Positions 23,739-35,819 are shown, numbered from the stretch's first letter. The stretch is DNA of 64,000 nt from Nipponacmea schrenckii (GCA_030562195.1 JAUJPP010000011.1:8060001-8124000), one strand, 5' to 3'. Notes: generated by a model from the sequence alone, not told the origin. Made by a program: numbers and translations.

Positions 23739-26072
23739 CTAAAATAGAAAAATAATGAGATTTCTAGCTGAATTATCATATTATATCATAATAACATCAT
23801 AAAAATATTGTATACCAAATAGAAAAAAGTCTATATGATTCATCCCTTTGATTGGCTGAGATTTCCTAGAAAGATTCTAGGGCCAGTTATTTGATTGGAC
23901 AATATTTAGCTTCGAATAGGACTGTTGTTTGAACATGAAGTCACATCTAACCAATCAGAGGAATAAAATTTTTTACACCCTACTTAACATACAATGTACA
24001 ATTGGGACAATTTGTTAATACAATAGTTTTTGCTTATTTAGATTTCCAACAGTGAACATAAAGATTGCATATATTACTTGACATATAAATATGAACGAAT
24101 ACAGTATATCTTGATTCTACCCAACTTCAGACAGACGATAGGTAAGTTTAAACAATATCATTGTTTATCAACAATTAGATAGATATAGAAAAGCAACATA
24201 TTCTTTATATATTTCATACATACATGTACATGTATATAGTGAACAGTTTTAAAAAAGAATTTACAGAGATTTTAAAAGATTTTTGCCGATTCACTTGACA
24301 GTAAGAAAGAATGCGCATTTATTTTCACATTTATACAGTGTAAGCTTACATTTTCCCAAAATCACACACAAAATAGATATCAGCCGTTGTCAAGAGGTAA
24401 GTTTTAACATCTGTACCAATTTTATCATTGCAGTGCGTTCTTCGAACGCACTGCCTTGTTTTCGAAATGACTATTTTTTTTTTTTTTTTTGTCTCTTTCT
24501 GGTCACGCTCCCCAGCCATAACTGCAAATGTCTTACACAATCTAGCGTGATATTGTAACGTAATCTTGTGCTCGTTGTTGTTTAAATGTAAAATGACGCC
24601 TTTTTGTTCTACCGGAAATGACGTAGAACGTCCCAAATTTTATTTTTGTTTACTAACTCACGGCTCGTTATTTTATCCAATCTGGTTCGGACTTTTTTTA
24701 TTTACTACTTATAACTTAGATTTACATAATAGCAGTTTAAAAATTTTGAAATTTTTACTTTTGTTGCTGACTTTTTCATTTTAAAATTTAACACTTTTTC
24801 TAACTTTTGCAATTTTGATTAGATCGAAATCAAAATTTGCAGTTAGATAAACATTTTTCTTGTCAAGAAAAATCTGTTTTCAAAATGTCGACATCACTTC
24901 CGGTTTCGGCGTCATACGTCGCTAAACTTCGAATTTTCACTTCCGGAATTCTAAGGATATTTGAATTTTTTTTTTTGCAATTAGTTACTATTAACCCATA
25001 ATGATTTTATAATTAACAAAAATTGAACCGGAAGTAACAGATCAGTCGCCATCATTAAACCACTTACTTTTGTAAAGTGAAAAATTGGGCCTTAGGGGTT
25101 AATCGGACAATTGTAATTTTGATGTCTATGCAATCTTCAATCGATTGCTAACAATTCTTAGGAAGCCGAATTTTGAATTTCGATTTAGCTTACCTTTCAT
25201 TTCCGGTTCTTTTTTTTTCACTCAGTGCCTAATTTTCCAACGTTCATATATCGTGACTTTGACCTTCGGTGACCATGTGACCTGCACAAAAGTTGTTGCC
25301 CTTGTCGAGATCTATCCATTGATGTCTTCATTTTTGTTGTGAAATGTCAACTTCCGGTTTTACAGCCATTTGAAAATTGCACTTTTTAACTTCGAAGAGC
25401 TCTGTCACGTGACCTAATTTACATACGTCAAAATTTCTTTTATGTCCTTATTACGCGTAATTTATTCTTTCCAATGGTGTATAACACTTTATATTTTGAT
25501 CAAAATTGCGCTTTTAAATATTAGAAAATTTTGTTCTTAGTTCTATATTAATTGTGCGTGATTTATGAAAAAGCACGTGTTTTTTTTTTAAATTTACGTC
25601 TTATTTTTTCACAAAAATTGGTAGATGAGTAGACAAAAAATTATCATTAAAGATTCCGATAAAACATTTTCCGAAATTAGCCGGAAACGTCCGAAAATGA
25701 CCAAAAAATGAAGAAAATCACAGAAATCGGAATTTTCGGATTAAATTTTTGCACAAACTTGCAATTTTTTTATTCCACAGAATTAGTACCATCAATATCT
25801 TCATTTTGTATGTATGCCATTTATGCAAATTCCTAACCGTTTGATCGCCATCTTGAAATATGCAAATTATTGGAAAAATACTACTCGTCCGCCATTTTTA
25901 ATCCTATTTTTTCAGACTTGTTTTAAAATATAATTTGGATAATTATCTAGGTCCTCTAGTGGCATTTTTTTCGATTTCAAATTTGTCTTTGGACCCGGTC
26001 CTGCCAAAGTTTTTCAAAACTGACTTCCGTCTGAAAGTTCATAACTTTTGAACTCTACCATATGCATCCTTT

Positions 26073-26296
26073 TGATCTCAAAACAACATCATCAGAGAGG
26101 CACTGGACTGGAATCCCCAAGGGCATAGAAGACAAGGACGACCTTTACATAGCTTGAAAAGAATAAGACTGAAAGAGCTAGGAAGGATTGGCAAGACCTG
26201 GAATGAAGCAAAAAGAACAGCTCATAATAGAGTGAGATGGAGAACGTCTGTAGCAGCCCTATTCTCCGCAAGGAACGAAGAGGACTAACTTACTAA
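26073..26296 (+). mobile_element. 5'-truncated RTE-like LINE tail
   Basis: A 224-bp insertion is flanked by the 12-bp duplication 'tatgcatccttt' (26061-26072 and 26297-26308). From 26094 to the TAA at 26286 it encodes the C-terminal end of a LINE ORF: REALDWNPQGHRRQGRPL, then WNEAKRTAHNRVRWRTSVAA and LFSARNEED. This basic 'QG-RRRGRP...W..AK..A..R..WR..V.AL' tail is characteristic of RTE-type ORFs. Only a few bases of 3' UTR remain, as is usual for RTE elements. Confidence 0.88.
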
Positions 26297-27889
26297 TATG
26301 CATCCTTTATTTTTCTGCACAATCATCTTCATTGGCTAAAGGTTCATATGATACCTTGATTTCTAATTTTAGTACAGAACATATGGATTAATAGGGATCC
26401 AAAAATTGGTATATTTGCATATTTCTCGTATCTTCAGATGGTTATATCTCATGAACAAGACTCTTGGCAACATTCTAATTGACATTATTGGGTGTGATTT
26501 TTATCAGCTTTCTAACAATATCTTTATTTTAGCTATAGACCGAAAACTGATGAAAATACGCCTAGTAGAAAATAAGCGATTTTAACATTCATATTTTTTT
26601 TATATTTAGTTCTATTTAACTTAAAAACAAAATTCGAACAGATTTATAATGTGCAAATTCCCAGCTTTCAAGCAATATATAAATCATTATGTATAAATAA
26701 AAATTGCGAAAAGTTTAAGAATAAAATTACACTCTAATTAAACAGATATAAATGCAACAGGTCATAAAATCTGATTGTGTTAATTTCTTATCTTTTGGTC
26801 AAGACACAAATTTTGACATTTCCAGTTAAAGTATCTCAACCAATCAAAACAAGTCATTAGACTTTGTGGGCGTGGTTAAACCCAGATATTTTACATCACT
26901 GTGTGTATTTTTCTTTCAATCGAAATAGGGTCTCGGAGGATCAGTCAATATGTGTTATTTTGATGGACATGTATATAGAATCTATAACCGATTGCCGAAA
27001 TTTATATGGAAACTGATTTTTGAATTTTTAATTTGATTTTGATTTAATTACGATTAAAAATTATAAAAACTTCGAAGGTGTATATTGTGACGTTGACCTT
27101 TGGCGATCTTTATACCTGTACATATGTGATAGTTCTATCCAATGACATATTAAGCTTTATAGCAAAATGTAAACTTTCGGTTTATCGGCATTTAAAAGTT
27201 GCGAATTTTTCCTATAAAACGGTCAATTCACAAATTTTGACATTTCCAGTTGAAGTTTCCAAAACAAGTCAATGGACTTTGTGGGCGTGGTTAAGCCCAG
27301 ATATTTTTACATCACAAACCTTAATGATTGCCAGTCTATAAACAAACTCAAATGTCACATGTTAAATCATGAATAAATCATCTCTCCCAATAATCGCAAA
27401 ATCAATCTACATTCTATCCTTAAATGACAGCCAGGAGACCAACAAATTCTAAATAGCTCGAAAGCTGCAGAACTGTTACAAACAGGTCTAGTTATTCTTT
27501 CCAATGGTGTATAACACTTGATATTTGATCAAAATTGCACGTTTTAAATTTGCAAATTTTGTAATTTCTTCTATACTAACTGTGTGTATTTTTCTTTAAA
27601 TCAAATAGGGTCTCGGAAGATAATTCAATTTGTGTTATTTTGATGTACATGTATATAGAATCTATTGCCGAAATATATATGGAAACCGATTTTTGAATTG
27701 TTATTTTGATTTTGATTTTTTACGATTAAAAATTAATTCAAAGATATTATATATCTTAAATAAAAGGAATGATTGTTCATTTCTCGTTGTGGGCGATGTA
27801 TGATATGGAATATTTGGAAGGAAATGACAACCTTTAGAATTTTAAATGATATTCTCTTAAGCAAAAATAATGTACAGTTGAGAGGACTA

Positions 27890-28136
27890 GTGGTATAAGG
27901 GACGCAACTCTATAAAATACTCTCTTAAAGATGTAAAGCCGCGCTGTTAATTTGATGGCTCTATGTTATACCATGGCAACTTGCCACAAATTGCAGGATC
28001 TAATGTTCCTACTACACCTAAATTAAGATTGATAAATAAATAAATAAACAAATTAAAAGTATCAACGATCTGGAAAGTTAATTTAATCCGAGATCAATTT
28101 GTAATCTCAAATAAGGTGTTATGTCCCTTAGACCAC
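27890..28136. repeat. Short foldback element, about 250 bp
   Basis: 'gtggtataagggac' (27890-27903) pairs with 'gtcccttagaccac' (28123-28136) with one mismatch. There is no ORF and no clear target duplication. Confidence 0.4.
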
Positions 28137-28951
28137 AAATTTGTTTTTTCGATGTTTTGTTTTACACACTTATTAAATAGATATAAATATTACAAGAAGA
28201 GTTAAGAAGATAATGTAACAGGTCATAAAGTCAAATTGTGTTAATTTCTTATGTTTGGTCAAGACAAATTTTGACATTTCCAGTTTAAGTATCGCAACCA
28301 ATCAAAACAAGTCATTATACTGAGTAGGCGTGGTTACGTTCTATTTTAAATGAAAGCCAGGAGATATAACAAATTCTAAATATCTCGGAAGCTGCACAAT
28401 TGTTACAAACAGGTCTAGTTATTATTATGGAATTGGATATTATAAATTCAAAGTTTCACCCATGCAATAGAAGGGACGCGCACTGCCTTGGTACCGTCTA
28501 ACGGTTCTAGTGTTTTATTATATTAATGATAGTAATGTCTCATTGCATATTTTTCATTTTTATGACAAACGGTATGTTGAAATATATTTCGTTTTTTTTG
28601 TTGACTTGTCATATATGTCTTTTCATAATGCCAGATTTTATTATTATGACTTGATGTTTATATTTTTGATTTCAAAATGTATTTCATTCACATTAGGTAG
28701 TCATACTTATGTTCTACAGGAGTCAACAAGTTGATTTTGCTCTATATTTTCAATCTCAAATGACCAATAGTCAATATATCCTCTACTGAACATTAATTAT
28801 AAATTAACCATTACAAATATTTGATAGCAAGTCAAAAATGAGTTAAGATGAAAGTTAACATTCTCTTTCAGGGGATGCTGACATCACAGACTAGGTAGTT
28901 GTCAGTCACTACTTGGCATTAAGATAACTTTAATACCAACCTATTTAACCT

Positions 28952-29451
28952 NNNNNNNNNNNNNNNNNNNNNNNNNNNNNNNNNNNNNNNNNNNNNNNNN
29001 NNNNNNNNNNNNNNNNNNNNNNNNNNNNNNNNNNNNNNNNNNNNNNNNNNNNNNNNNNNNNNNNNNNNNNNNNNNNNNNNNNNNNNNNNNNNNNNNNNNN
29101 NNNNNNNNNNNNNNNNNNNNNNNNNNNNNNNNNNNNNNNNNNNNNNNNNNNNNNNNNNNNNNNNNNNNNNNNNNNNNNNNNNNNNNNNNNNNNNNNNNNN
29201 NNNNNNNNNNNNNNNNNNNNNNNNNNNNNNNNNNNNNNNNNNNNNNNNNNNNNNNNNNNNNNNNNNNNNNNNNNNNNNNNNNNNNNNNNNNNNNNNNNNN
29301 NNNNNNNNNNNNNNNNNNNNNNNNNNNNNNNNNNNNNNNNNNNNNNNNNNNNNNNNNNNNNNNNNNNNNNNNNNNNNNNNNNNNNNNNNNNNNNNNNNNN
29401 NNNNNNNNNNNNNNNNNNNNNNNNNNNNNNNNNNNNNNNNNNNNNNNNNNN
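28952..29451. other. Assembly gap (500 N)
   Basis: Exactly 500 N. It covers most of the SGNH hydrolase gene and the 3' end of retroelement E copy 1. Confidence 1.
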
Positions 29452-29716
29452 TTTAAATGCCTAATAAGCTTTTTGGCTGGAACATACCCCAAGTCATTGC
29501 CGCCACAATGCAATAGTAAAAATTTTGGAACATCATTAAGGGTTAACAAATGTTTTAATTTTTGGAGTAATTTTTTAGACCTTAAACCTGATATTCCTTG
29601 CCACCATAAATCAACGTTTTCTAAGTTCAATCTAATACCCGCTGGTGAACTTCTAGCTTCAAGGAAGGCGTGTTTAATGATAGAGGAACCTACTATCCAA
29701 ATATTAATCAGATTAC
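29452..29716 (-). CDS. SGNH/GDSL-like hydrolase of retroelement E (partial)
   Basis: The frame opens after a possible splice acceptor ('ttctttcag' ending at 29717) and runs into the gap. It shows the first SGNH block IWIVGSSIIKHAF, with the nucleophile Ser position in GSS, then DLWWQGISGLRSKKLL and the GGND-type third block LLLHCGGNDLG. Ngaro-group elements are known to carry a hydrolase domain of this kind after the recombinase. Its role in the element is not known. The catalytic His/Asp end is hidden by the gap, so completeness cannot be judged. Confidence 0.8.
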
Positions 29717-29758
29717 CTGAAAGAACAAATTACTGAAATATTGACCATTGTTACTAAT

Positions 29759-30754
29759 TCAACCGGTTAAAAGCTTTGATGGAATGCGAATATAATCTTT
29801 AACGACGTCTGACTTCCATCGTCCCATGACTTTAATCTCATCTTCAGAAAACCCCGCTAGAGATGCCGTTGTTGCTGCTCCTATGCGAAAAGAATGGCAC
29901 TTATATCTACTCTGATCCAAACCGGCTAATTTGATCGATTTAGCCAAAACACTCGAAAATTGATATTGAGTAAGTGGATTTCCACAATAATGACGGAAGA
30001 TTTGACCCCGAAACTTTGGTCGAATATTCAAGTAATCAGACAATGCTTCCACTAAACAAAATCCTTTCGAACCTTCTTCGATTAGTAAAACAGTGCCCTG
30101 ACCCGACTGATCTGTCTTAGAAAACCCTATCTTTAGAAGTACATGTTTCTTCCCCAACCTATCACCAATGATTACGTCATTTCTTGAAAGCACTCTGTTT
30201 AAAGAACCGTTATTGGTATCAACTAATTCACTCACTCTCAAAAACCCGAAGAAAGCTGTCAGAAAGGCGGCCTTAAATAATTTCATTTCAAAAGTATTGG
30301 TACAAACTATAGGTAGCACATTTATGATTTTTTGTAAAATTTCAAGTGTAATTGGAAGTCTACGATCTTTCTGACTGCTTTCTCTGATGACACCTTTCAA
30401 CAATTTACGAACAATAAAATTTTGCGTTTCATCTTTTACTTGTTTCAATTTACACATATAACAAACTGCTGACAGATATAGCTTTACAGTTGTACCCTTG
30501 TAACCTGAAAAAGAAAGGTGCGCAATAAAAGATGAAACGTGGTTTAAAGTGGGAGGCCAAACCTCATCAAATCCTTCATTCAATCTAAATTTGTCAAATG
30601 CACGAACACCAGTTTCGTACGATTTCCTAGTATTTGCAGAAACTGACGATTCAAGTAAACGATCTATTTCACATCGTAGAGCAGCCTTGTGAATTTCTCT
30701 GGCACCATAACTTTCATGGAATGACTGGGCAGCAATTGATTCAACCTGGACCAC
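29759..30754 (-). CDS. Tyrosine recombinase of retroelement E
   Basis: The intact frame of about 331 residues follows a TAA that separates it from the RNase H frame. There is no ATG at the frame start, so translation may involve readthrough, reinitiation or splicing. The N-terminal half is an SAM-like core-binding domain (SANTRKSYETGVRAFDKF). The catalytic half shows the first Arg in FFGFLRVSEL, the Lys in FSKTDQSG, H-x-x-R in CHSFRIGAA, then GRWKSDVVKDYIR with the nucleophilic Tyr. In this family the enzyme inserts a circular cDNA copy by site-specific strand exchange, without an integrase. Confidence 0.92.
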   Translation of the reverse strand: MVQVESIAAQSFHESYGAREIHKAALRCEIDRLLESSVSANTRKSYETGVRAFDKFRLNEGFDEVWPPTLNHVSSFIAHLSFSGYKGTTVKLYLSAVCYMCKLKQVKDETQNFIVRKLLKGVIRESSQKDRRLPITLEILQKIINVLPIVCTNTFEMKLFKAAFLTAFFGFLRVSELVDTNNGSLNRVLSRNDVIIGDRLGKKHVLLKIGFSKTDQSGQGTVLLIEEGSKGFCLVEALSDYLNIRPKFRGQIFRHYCGNPLTQYQFSSVLAKSIKLAGLDQSRYKCHSFRIGAATTASLAGFSEDEIKVMGRWKSDVVKDYIRIPSKLLTG

Positions 30755-30757
30755 TGT

Positions 30758-31123
30758 TTACGAGAAATGGAATCGCATGTTATTATTAGAACCCTGAATA
30801 TGTACAGCTTTAAAAGAAATATTATTAAACATAGTATACAGAACTAACTCCCTGATAAATCTCATGACAAATTTAGATTTTGAGGTTTGTTTATTGATAA
30901 TAGCAACCAATCCCTTATTTTCCGTCCGGAAATGAATCCTAAGGTTTTTGATTTTCGACCCCCAAATATACAGAGCAAGTACTATCGGAACTAATTCCAG
31001 GAACGATATCACCCATAAATGCTTTACGATGCCAATGAGCTGGCCACTGCATAAATACCCATTCTTCATTAAAATAGGCACCACAACCCAGATTGTCAGT
31101 GCCTGCACTGTCAGTAAATAATT
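30758..31123 (-). pseudogene. RNase H domain of retroelement E, copy 1, cut by element D
   Basis: Fragments of the RNase H region are read in shifting frames: FLELVPIVLALYIWGSKIKN, then INKQTSKSKFVMRFIRELVL and FKAVHIQGSNN. The Asp-bearing strand LQLFTDS is cut exactly where D inserted; its other half starts at 41192. The frame ends at TAA 30758-30760. The same stop is present in the second copy, so it belongs to the element rather than being local damage. Confidence 0.85.
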
Positions 31124-31282
31124 AATATTTCCCGAGATTCGATAGTAAAGCGGGAAATTATTGTATGTTTGATTTGTTAATGTAAACACGTGATAATTAG
31201 ACCACGTGATGGTTACCGTGTTTGGTAACTGTTTGTATACAAACGCCATTCTCTAGTCTACCTTCCAACGAGATACAAAGTT
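31124..31282 (+). repeat. Split direct repeat A1 of element D
   Basis: 159 bp, matching A2 (40540-40698) with about three differences. It contains 'cacgtgataattagaccacgtg', a pair of CACGTG E-box palindromes, which could serve as promoter elements. It ends two bases before the gag-like start codon region. Confidence 0.9.
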
Positions 31283-31837
31283 ATGGATGCTGGAGTTCGA
31301 GAAGCTATTAGCCGCGAGGTTCAAGAAGCTATTAAGGTTTCATAAAATGATTTGCTGTCCAATATTACAGTACTTATGGATTCCAGATTATCAGCTTTTC
31401 AGCAAAACATTCAGGAATCTCAGAAAGATATTTCAAATCTACAAATAAACCAAATTCAAGACACCATTTGTGACACGTATTCATTTCAACGCAAGGGTAA
31501 CGAGAACCAGTACAGACATGAGGCCAAGGTCTTAACAAAGCTGAGAGAAACTCAGGTGCAGCTTGATAAACCACAATTAGATATGAGTAGTTTGGAGACT
31601 GCAAAATCAAAGTTAAAAGAAGGTATTGATTTAGTTCTGGAAAGGCAGAAGTTGATAAAGTTGGCCGATTCATCTGAACTTGGATGGAAAGTAGTATCAG
31701 AGTATGTCGCACATCCGATCGCAGAGAATTCTGATGACGAGAAGAAGATTTTTAGAGCCCAAGCTAGAGCAGAAAGAAAATCTAAAGCCGAGAAATTGAA
31801 GAAAAGAACACCAAGAACTACACCCTATCAACGCAAG
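31283..31837 (+). pseudogene. Gag-like protein of element D, N-terminal part
   Basis: ATG 31283 gives MDAGVREAISREVQEAIK; the frame stops at TAA 31343, after which it continues with DLLSNITVLMDSRLSAFQQN. It is a charged, helical protein without enzymatic motifs. At 31838 a gypsy LTR interrupts it. Sequence beyond the gypsy element (37118 onward) continues in the same frame, separated only by the 4-bp target duplication, and carries the zinc knuckle. The stop lies right after a 19-bp word also found at 37900 (see findings). Confidence 0.8.
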
Positions 31838-32214
31838 TGTAGCACTTCTAGATGTTGAAAAGACTTCACGTTGTGTTTTAATATATTTATTAGGTATGGA
31901 TCTTCTGAAAAGGTGGTGAGAGAGATATAGGAGATTGGTGGCGGCGAATCTTCCTCTGTTCTGGCTCCCGGTCCAGGCTTGACAGGCTCTCTTATACCAC
32001 GACCTGGACCCTGGATGCCCAACATGCAGGCTATTGGCTGGCGTAGCTTTAATGCAAGCTGTCCACTTCAAACCTGCATGCCCAGTCAGCATTAATCTAG
32101 TTTAATAATCAAGGACACTCTCTCATCACCTTTACAGTGAAAACAATAATATAATATATCAAATGATTTCAAGCTAAATTAAAGGGACTACATCAGAACC
32201 TATAAAGTGTCACA
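31838..32214 (-). repeat. 3' LTR of the gypsy element
   Basis: 377 bp, apparently identical or nearly so to 36741-37117. It starts TGTGACAC and ends TGCTACA in element orientation. Near-identity of the LTRs implies a recent insertion. Confidence 0.92.
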
Positions 32215-32544
32215 ATACTCCCATTGTCAGGAGACCAATAGTCCTAAACACTATTTGTCCATAACTTTCTATAGAAACTAATCACATGGTTCTGAATGTA
32301 GCCCTGAAAGATATATGAAAGCAAATAAAAAAGCAGAGCGCGAAAATAAACACATAAACACGAACAAACATCGGTAGGAGTTCAAGCACACTCCAATAAC
32401 TCACTATTATATTATAAATATATCCCATGCCACAAACACGAAAGACACAGAATCCAACATTGGTTTCACTCAACAGAATATCCAAACGGTGTCCACCAGC
32501 TTTAGCAACAGGAACGGAATACAGTCCATATAATCTATTATCTG

Positions 32545-33453
32545 CTAACACTGGAACCCAGGAACACTGCCACAAGTTCGATAAATTATTACTGGAACAA
32601 CTGGAACAAGATCAATTATTTGACGTATTGATCTAACTGGAACAACTGGAACAAGATCAAGTATTTGGCGTATTGACCTTACAAGAACAACTGGAACAAG
32701 ATCAAGTAATTGACGTATTAATCTTAATGGTATTGATCTTACTGGAACAACTGGAACAATTAGGGTTAATGTTGTAATAACAGCGGATTCGAAAAAAGAT
32801 GATGTTTTAGTGGATTGATACAACAGGAACAGTCTGTATAATTTAAGTATGATTTTTTGAACCAAATATAAACAGGAAAAGTACCAGATCTGGTTTCTTT
32901 TAGTTGTAGTACTCTTGGTATTTCTGGATACAATCCAATGGATGTTGTTGTTGTGTAGTTGTCGGTGCAGTTGTTGATTGTACTGGAAGATGTTGAAGAG
33001 CAATGTACACTGTTCTGCTTTCTTCGTGGGTTCTTCTGTTGTTGGTTTTCTCAATTTCTTCCCTGACCTCAGGCAATTAAGTTTATATTTTTTGAAAACA
33101 ATAATGTCAATAATAACTAATGCCAAAATAACTATGACCAATAAGACAATAGTATAACCCCATTCAGGAAAAATTGAATCAGACAATTCAACCTTCCTGA
33201 TACCGTGTAATTCATGCATAAGATGATCCATAGAGAATTCTTTGATATTTTCCAAATATGTTGGGAGCCTTAAATTAGTTAGGGTTTTAAAATTATCCAA
33301 TATAGGTTTCCAAATATGTGATATAGATTTTGGAACAACTGTAATTCGACAATTTTGCGTAATTGCTTTTTCGTTTTCCATGAACAGCGCAACGATGCAG
33401 AGTTTACTAAGGTTAATCGGATACACCGGACCCGCAACTTTACAATAAAACAT
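32545..33453 (-). pseudogene. Envelope-like ORF remnant of the gypsy element
   Basis: The frame of about 302 residues follows the integrase gene, the usual place for a third ORF. A Cys-containing ectodomain-like part is followed by a strong membrane segment at about residues 103-125 (TIVLLVIVILALVIIDIIVF) and a basic segment. That order of a C-terminal membrane anchor and short tail is typical of retroelement envelope-like proteins. The N-terminal portion is missing or out of frame upstream of 33453. The last third is a translated minisatellite (32586-32765) of VPVVPVRSIRQ-type repeats and is unlikely to be original coding sequence. Broken and not functional as it stands. Confidence 0.65.
32586..32765. 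repeat. Minisatellite, about 45-bp unit, 3-4 copies
   Basis: Units of 'ctggaacaactggaacaagatcaa...gacgtattgatctta' type recur with small changes, downstream of the env-like gene. Confidence 0.75.
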
Positions 33454-33839
33454 TAAAGGTGTACTGCAAGATTGAGCTTCAAATGTCGATTGATATTACA
33501 TTGACATACTAATAGAATGAGAATGGTTTAAGATCGTGTATCAAAGTGATCAACCATTTCGAGATGTTGAAATGCGATTTAGTGGTCTAAACATTACATT
33601 TTTACACAACCTTAAAGCCTCAGTCGATCAGATTCCGGGTAACCCACGTTATCTAAATATAAACAGTGAAAATGTTGAATAATCAGTAAATTCTATGTCA
33701 CACAAGGTACGTACGTTTACCTTAACATAATCCTGAAAATGGATTAATTTATAACCATAGGTGTAATCACAGCAAATCAGCCAACACCTATCATGGCATC
33801 AATCGATGACCATTAATTTCATCATTTAACCGGTTTTCG

Positions 33840-35819
33840 TCATAGCAACTTGGCTACCACTTCTAGAAGAATTTTTGTATTTTCAGCTTTCCGTCGACGT
33901 TTCCTCTTACTAAGTGCGTCGACCTCGATCGGCTCATCATCTTCGTCAGATGACATGTCTTGATCGATATCAGATTCTTTGATCCTTTCATTTTCCAGAG
34001 CTCTTTGATCTCTTTCGGATTTTTCTTTTTCTCGAGCTCTTAAACGCTTAGAGAGTTCCATCAATGGAATGTCTTCTTCGCTGGAAGAACTTTCTATCTC
34101 TCTTTTATAGCGCTGAGATAACAAGGGTACATTAGCATTAGCTTCGCTTTTATCACTCTCCTCACTATCAGAGGGGGTAGCAGCATAATTTGTTTTCCGG
34201 AGTGGACGTCCAATGGCCTCTTTAGGTACATCCCATTCGTCTATGTGAGCAAGACGGAGATGTCTGGCGTGAGTTTTCGTGACGGATCCATCTAGTTGAT
34301 TCCTGATTACAAAGGAAACCGGAGAAGTTTGCTTAATGATTCTAAAATAGGGAAGCCACTTCTTATCAAGTTTTCCCCTCTTTGTATGGTTCTTTAAATA
34401 TACGGGCATGCCAATTTCAAACTTTGTGTCCACGGCATTTTTATCCGCATATTTCGACTGTTTGTCTTTAGCCTTTTTTAAATTTCTATGAACCATTACA
34501 AAGGATTTGTGTTGCTTCTCCAGAGCAATCTTATGATGATCTTCACCCAAGTATTTACGTCTGGGTTTAAATATATTATCAATTGGTAGAACCGGATCCC
34601 TTGAATATAACAAAGAGAAAGGCGATTGCTTGGTCGATTCGTTGACACTAAACCTTAAAGCAGCAAGTGCTTGATTTAAATAAACATCCCATGTGTTCAG
34701 GTCATCATTAACCTTTTTTGCTAGAATGTCATGAAGTGTACGATGGGATCGCTCAACTTTTGCGTTGGCTGGAGCATTATAGAAAGATGTTAGTACATGA
34801 TGAATATTCATTTCGTTTAAAGTTTCTTTCATCATCTTGTTAACGTTTTCAGTGCCATTATCGGTAACTATTTCCAAAGGACAACAAAACCTTGGAAATA
34901 TTTCGTCTACAAGTAGGTGAACTACATTTTGTGCTGTTTTATCAGGAACAGGAAAACTTTCGACCCAACCACTGTACCAGTCAATAAACGAGATGATGTA
35001 TTTATTGCCAGATAAAGTGGTGTGATATGGACCTGACAGATCTAGGCTAATTTTAGCAAAAGGAAATGGTGGAATGTCACTTTGCACTATACTCGGGTTT
35101 TGTTGAGTGAGAGCCCTAATTTGACAAATCACACATTTGTTAATATACTCATGTAACTTTTTATACATGTTAGAGAAATAATATTTTATTTTCATAGTGC
35201 CATATACCTTGTCAACTCCCATGTGACCTGCCTTGTCATGATAGGAGGTTATCAATACACTGACTAAATGTTCTGGAATGAACAAACGTGTTATTGGTTC
35301 ACCATTTGGGTTAGATATAAAATAAACAAGGTTTTCAATTACTAAAAATTGACTGCGTATTTTAGCTTTACACTTCCCTTGTTTTAAGTTGTCGAGTATA
35401 TTAATAATGTTTTGATCTTTAGACTGTTCAACAACCATATCAAACTCGTTCAATTTTGAATGCTGGATTTCGATCGTATCATCAGTAATGGGCGCTTGGC
35501 ACTTAACGTAATCTCTTGGATTCAGTTTATTTGAGTTTATAACATTTACTTCGAAGCTGTTGTCTCTAATACCAGGTTCCAATTCTTCACTTTCAGAACC
35601 ACATAAATTATCATGCGAGGCTTTATCGGGCAATCTTGACAGCATATCAGCGCAAGAATTAAATTCGCCTTTAATGTATTCAACTTTACAGTTGTAAGAT
35701 GAAATATTCAAAGCCCACATTTGAACCTTCTTATTCTCCATTGGTGAATCAAGAATATACTGGAGAGGTTTGTGGTCTGTTCGTATAACGAAATTAGAAC
35801 CATGCAAATAAAAATGCAA
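33840..35819 (-). pseudogene. Gypsy pol: end of RNase H plus integrase
   Basis: The open frame of 659 codons starts after an in-frame stop (near 35835) that separates it from slightly earlier RNase H sequence (WSVLEKEAFAIN). It begins inside RNase H (FVIRTDHKPLQYIL ... ADMLSRLP). Integrase follows: an H2C2 zinc domain (YHDKAGHMG ... CVICQ, about residues 193-235), then the catalytic core with Asp in LDLSGPY, Asp in IVTDNGTEN and Glu in NAKVERSHRTL, and a C-terminal domain with KWLPYFRIIKQTSPVSFVI. The tail is acidic and Ser-rich. The integrase part looks intact, but no RT is present upstream. Confidence 0.9.

Larger units (their letters stand above)
25460..28430. repeat. Interspersed local duplications (three diverged units)
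   Basis: The 'tttgacatttccagtt...ggcgtggtta' segment occurs near 26813, 27237 and 28266. The 'gggtctcgga...tgtatatagaatcta' block occurs near 26930 and 27608. The text 'ccaatggtgtataacactt' occurs near 25470 and 27501, and 'ttacaaacaggtctagttatt' near 27476 and 28402. The copies are diverged and unevenly spaced, so this is an old duplication history rather than a clean tandem array. Confidence 0.65.
23739..28951. other. Long non-coding stretch, probable ABCC intron
   Basis: No convincing exon was found. There is a perfect short hairpin 'gtgcgttcttcgaacgcac' near 24434, repeated 'ttccgg' words between 24611 and 25690, an RTE tail, a duplicated repeat family and a foldback element (listed separately). 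All open frames are short and domain-free. Confidence 0.5.
29452..31123 (-). mobile_element. Ngaro-type YR retroelement E, copy 1, 3' half
   Basis: On the minus strand this piece carries the RNase H end, the tyrosine recombinase and the start of an SGNH hydrolase. The other half, carrying RT, is at 41192-42049. The two are separated by element D, which inserted into the RNase H coding sequence. The 3' end of E lies in or beyond the gap. A second copy lies at 61466-64000. Confidence 0.88.

Noticed and set aside
24434..24452. Perfect hairpin resembling a structured RNA
   Set aside because: Only a 9-bp stem with almost no loop. No tRNA or snRNA features nearby. I treat it as a chance or repeat-end palindrome.
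31697..32092. 131-residue frame (and its twin at 36669-36995) as a conserved gene
   Set aside because: It lies within the LTRs of the gypsy element. Duplication of the frame reflects the LTR pair.
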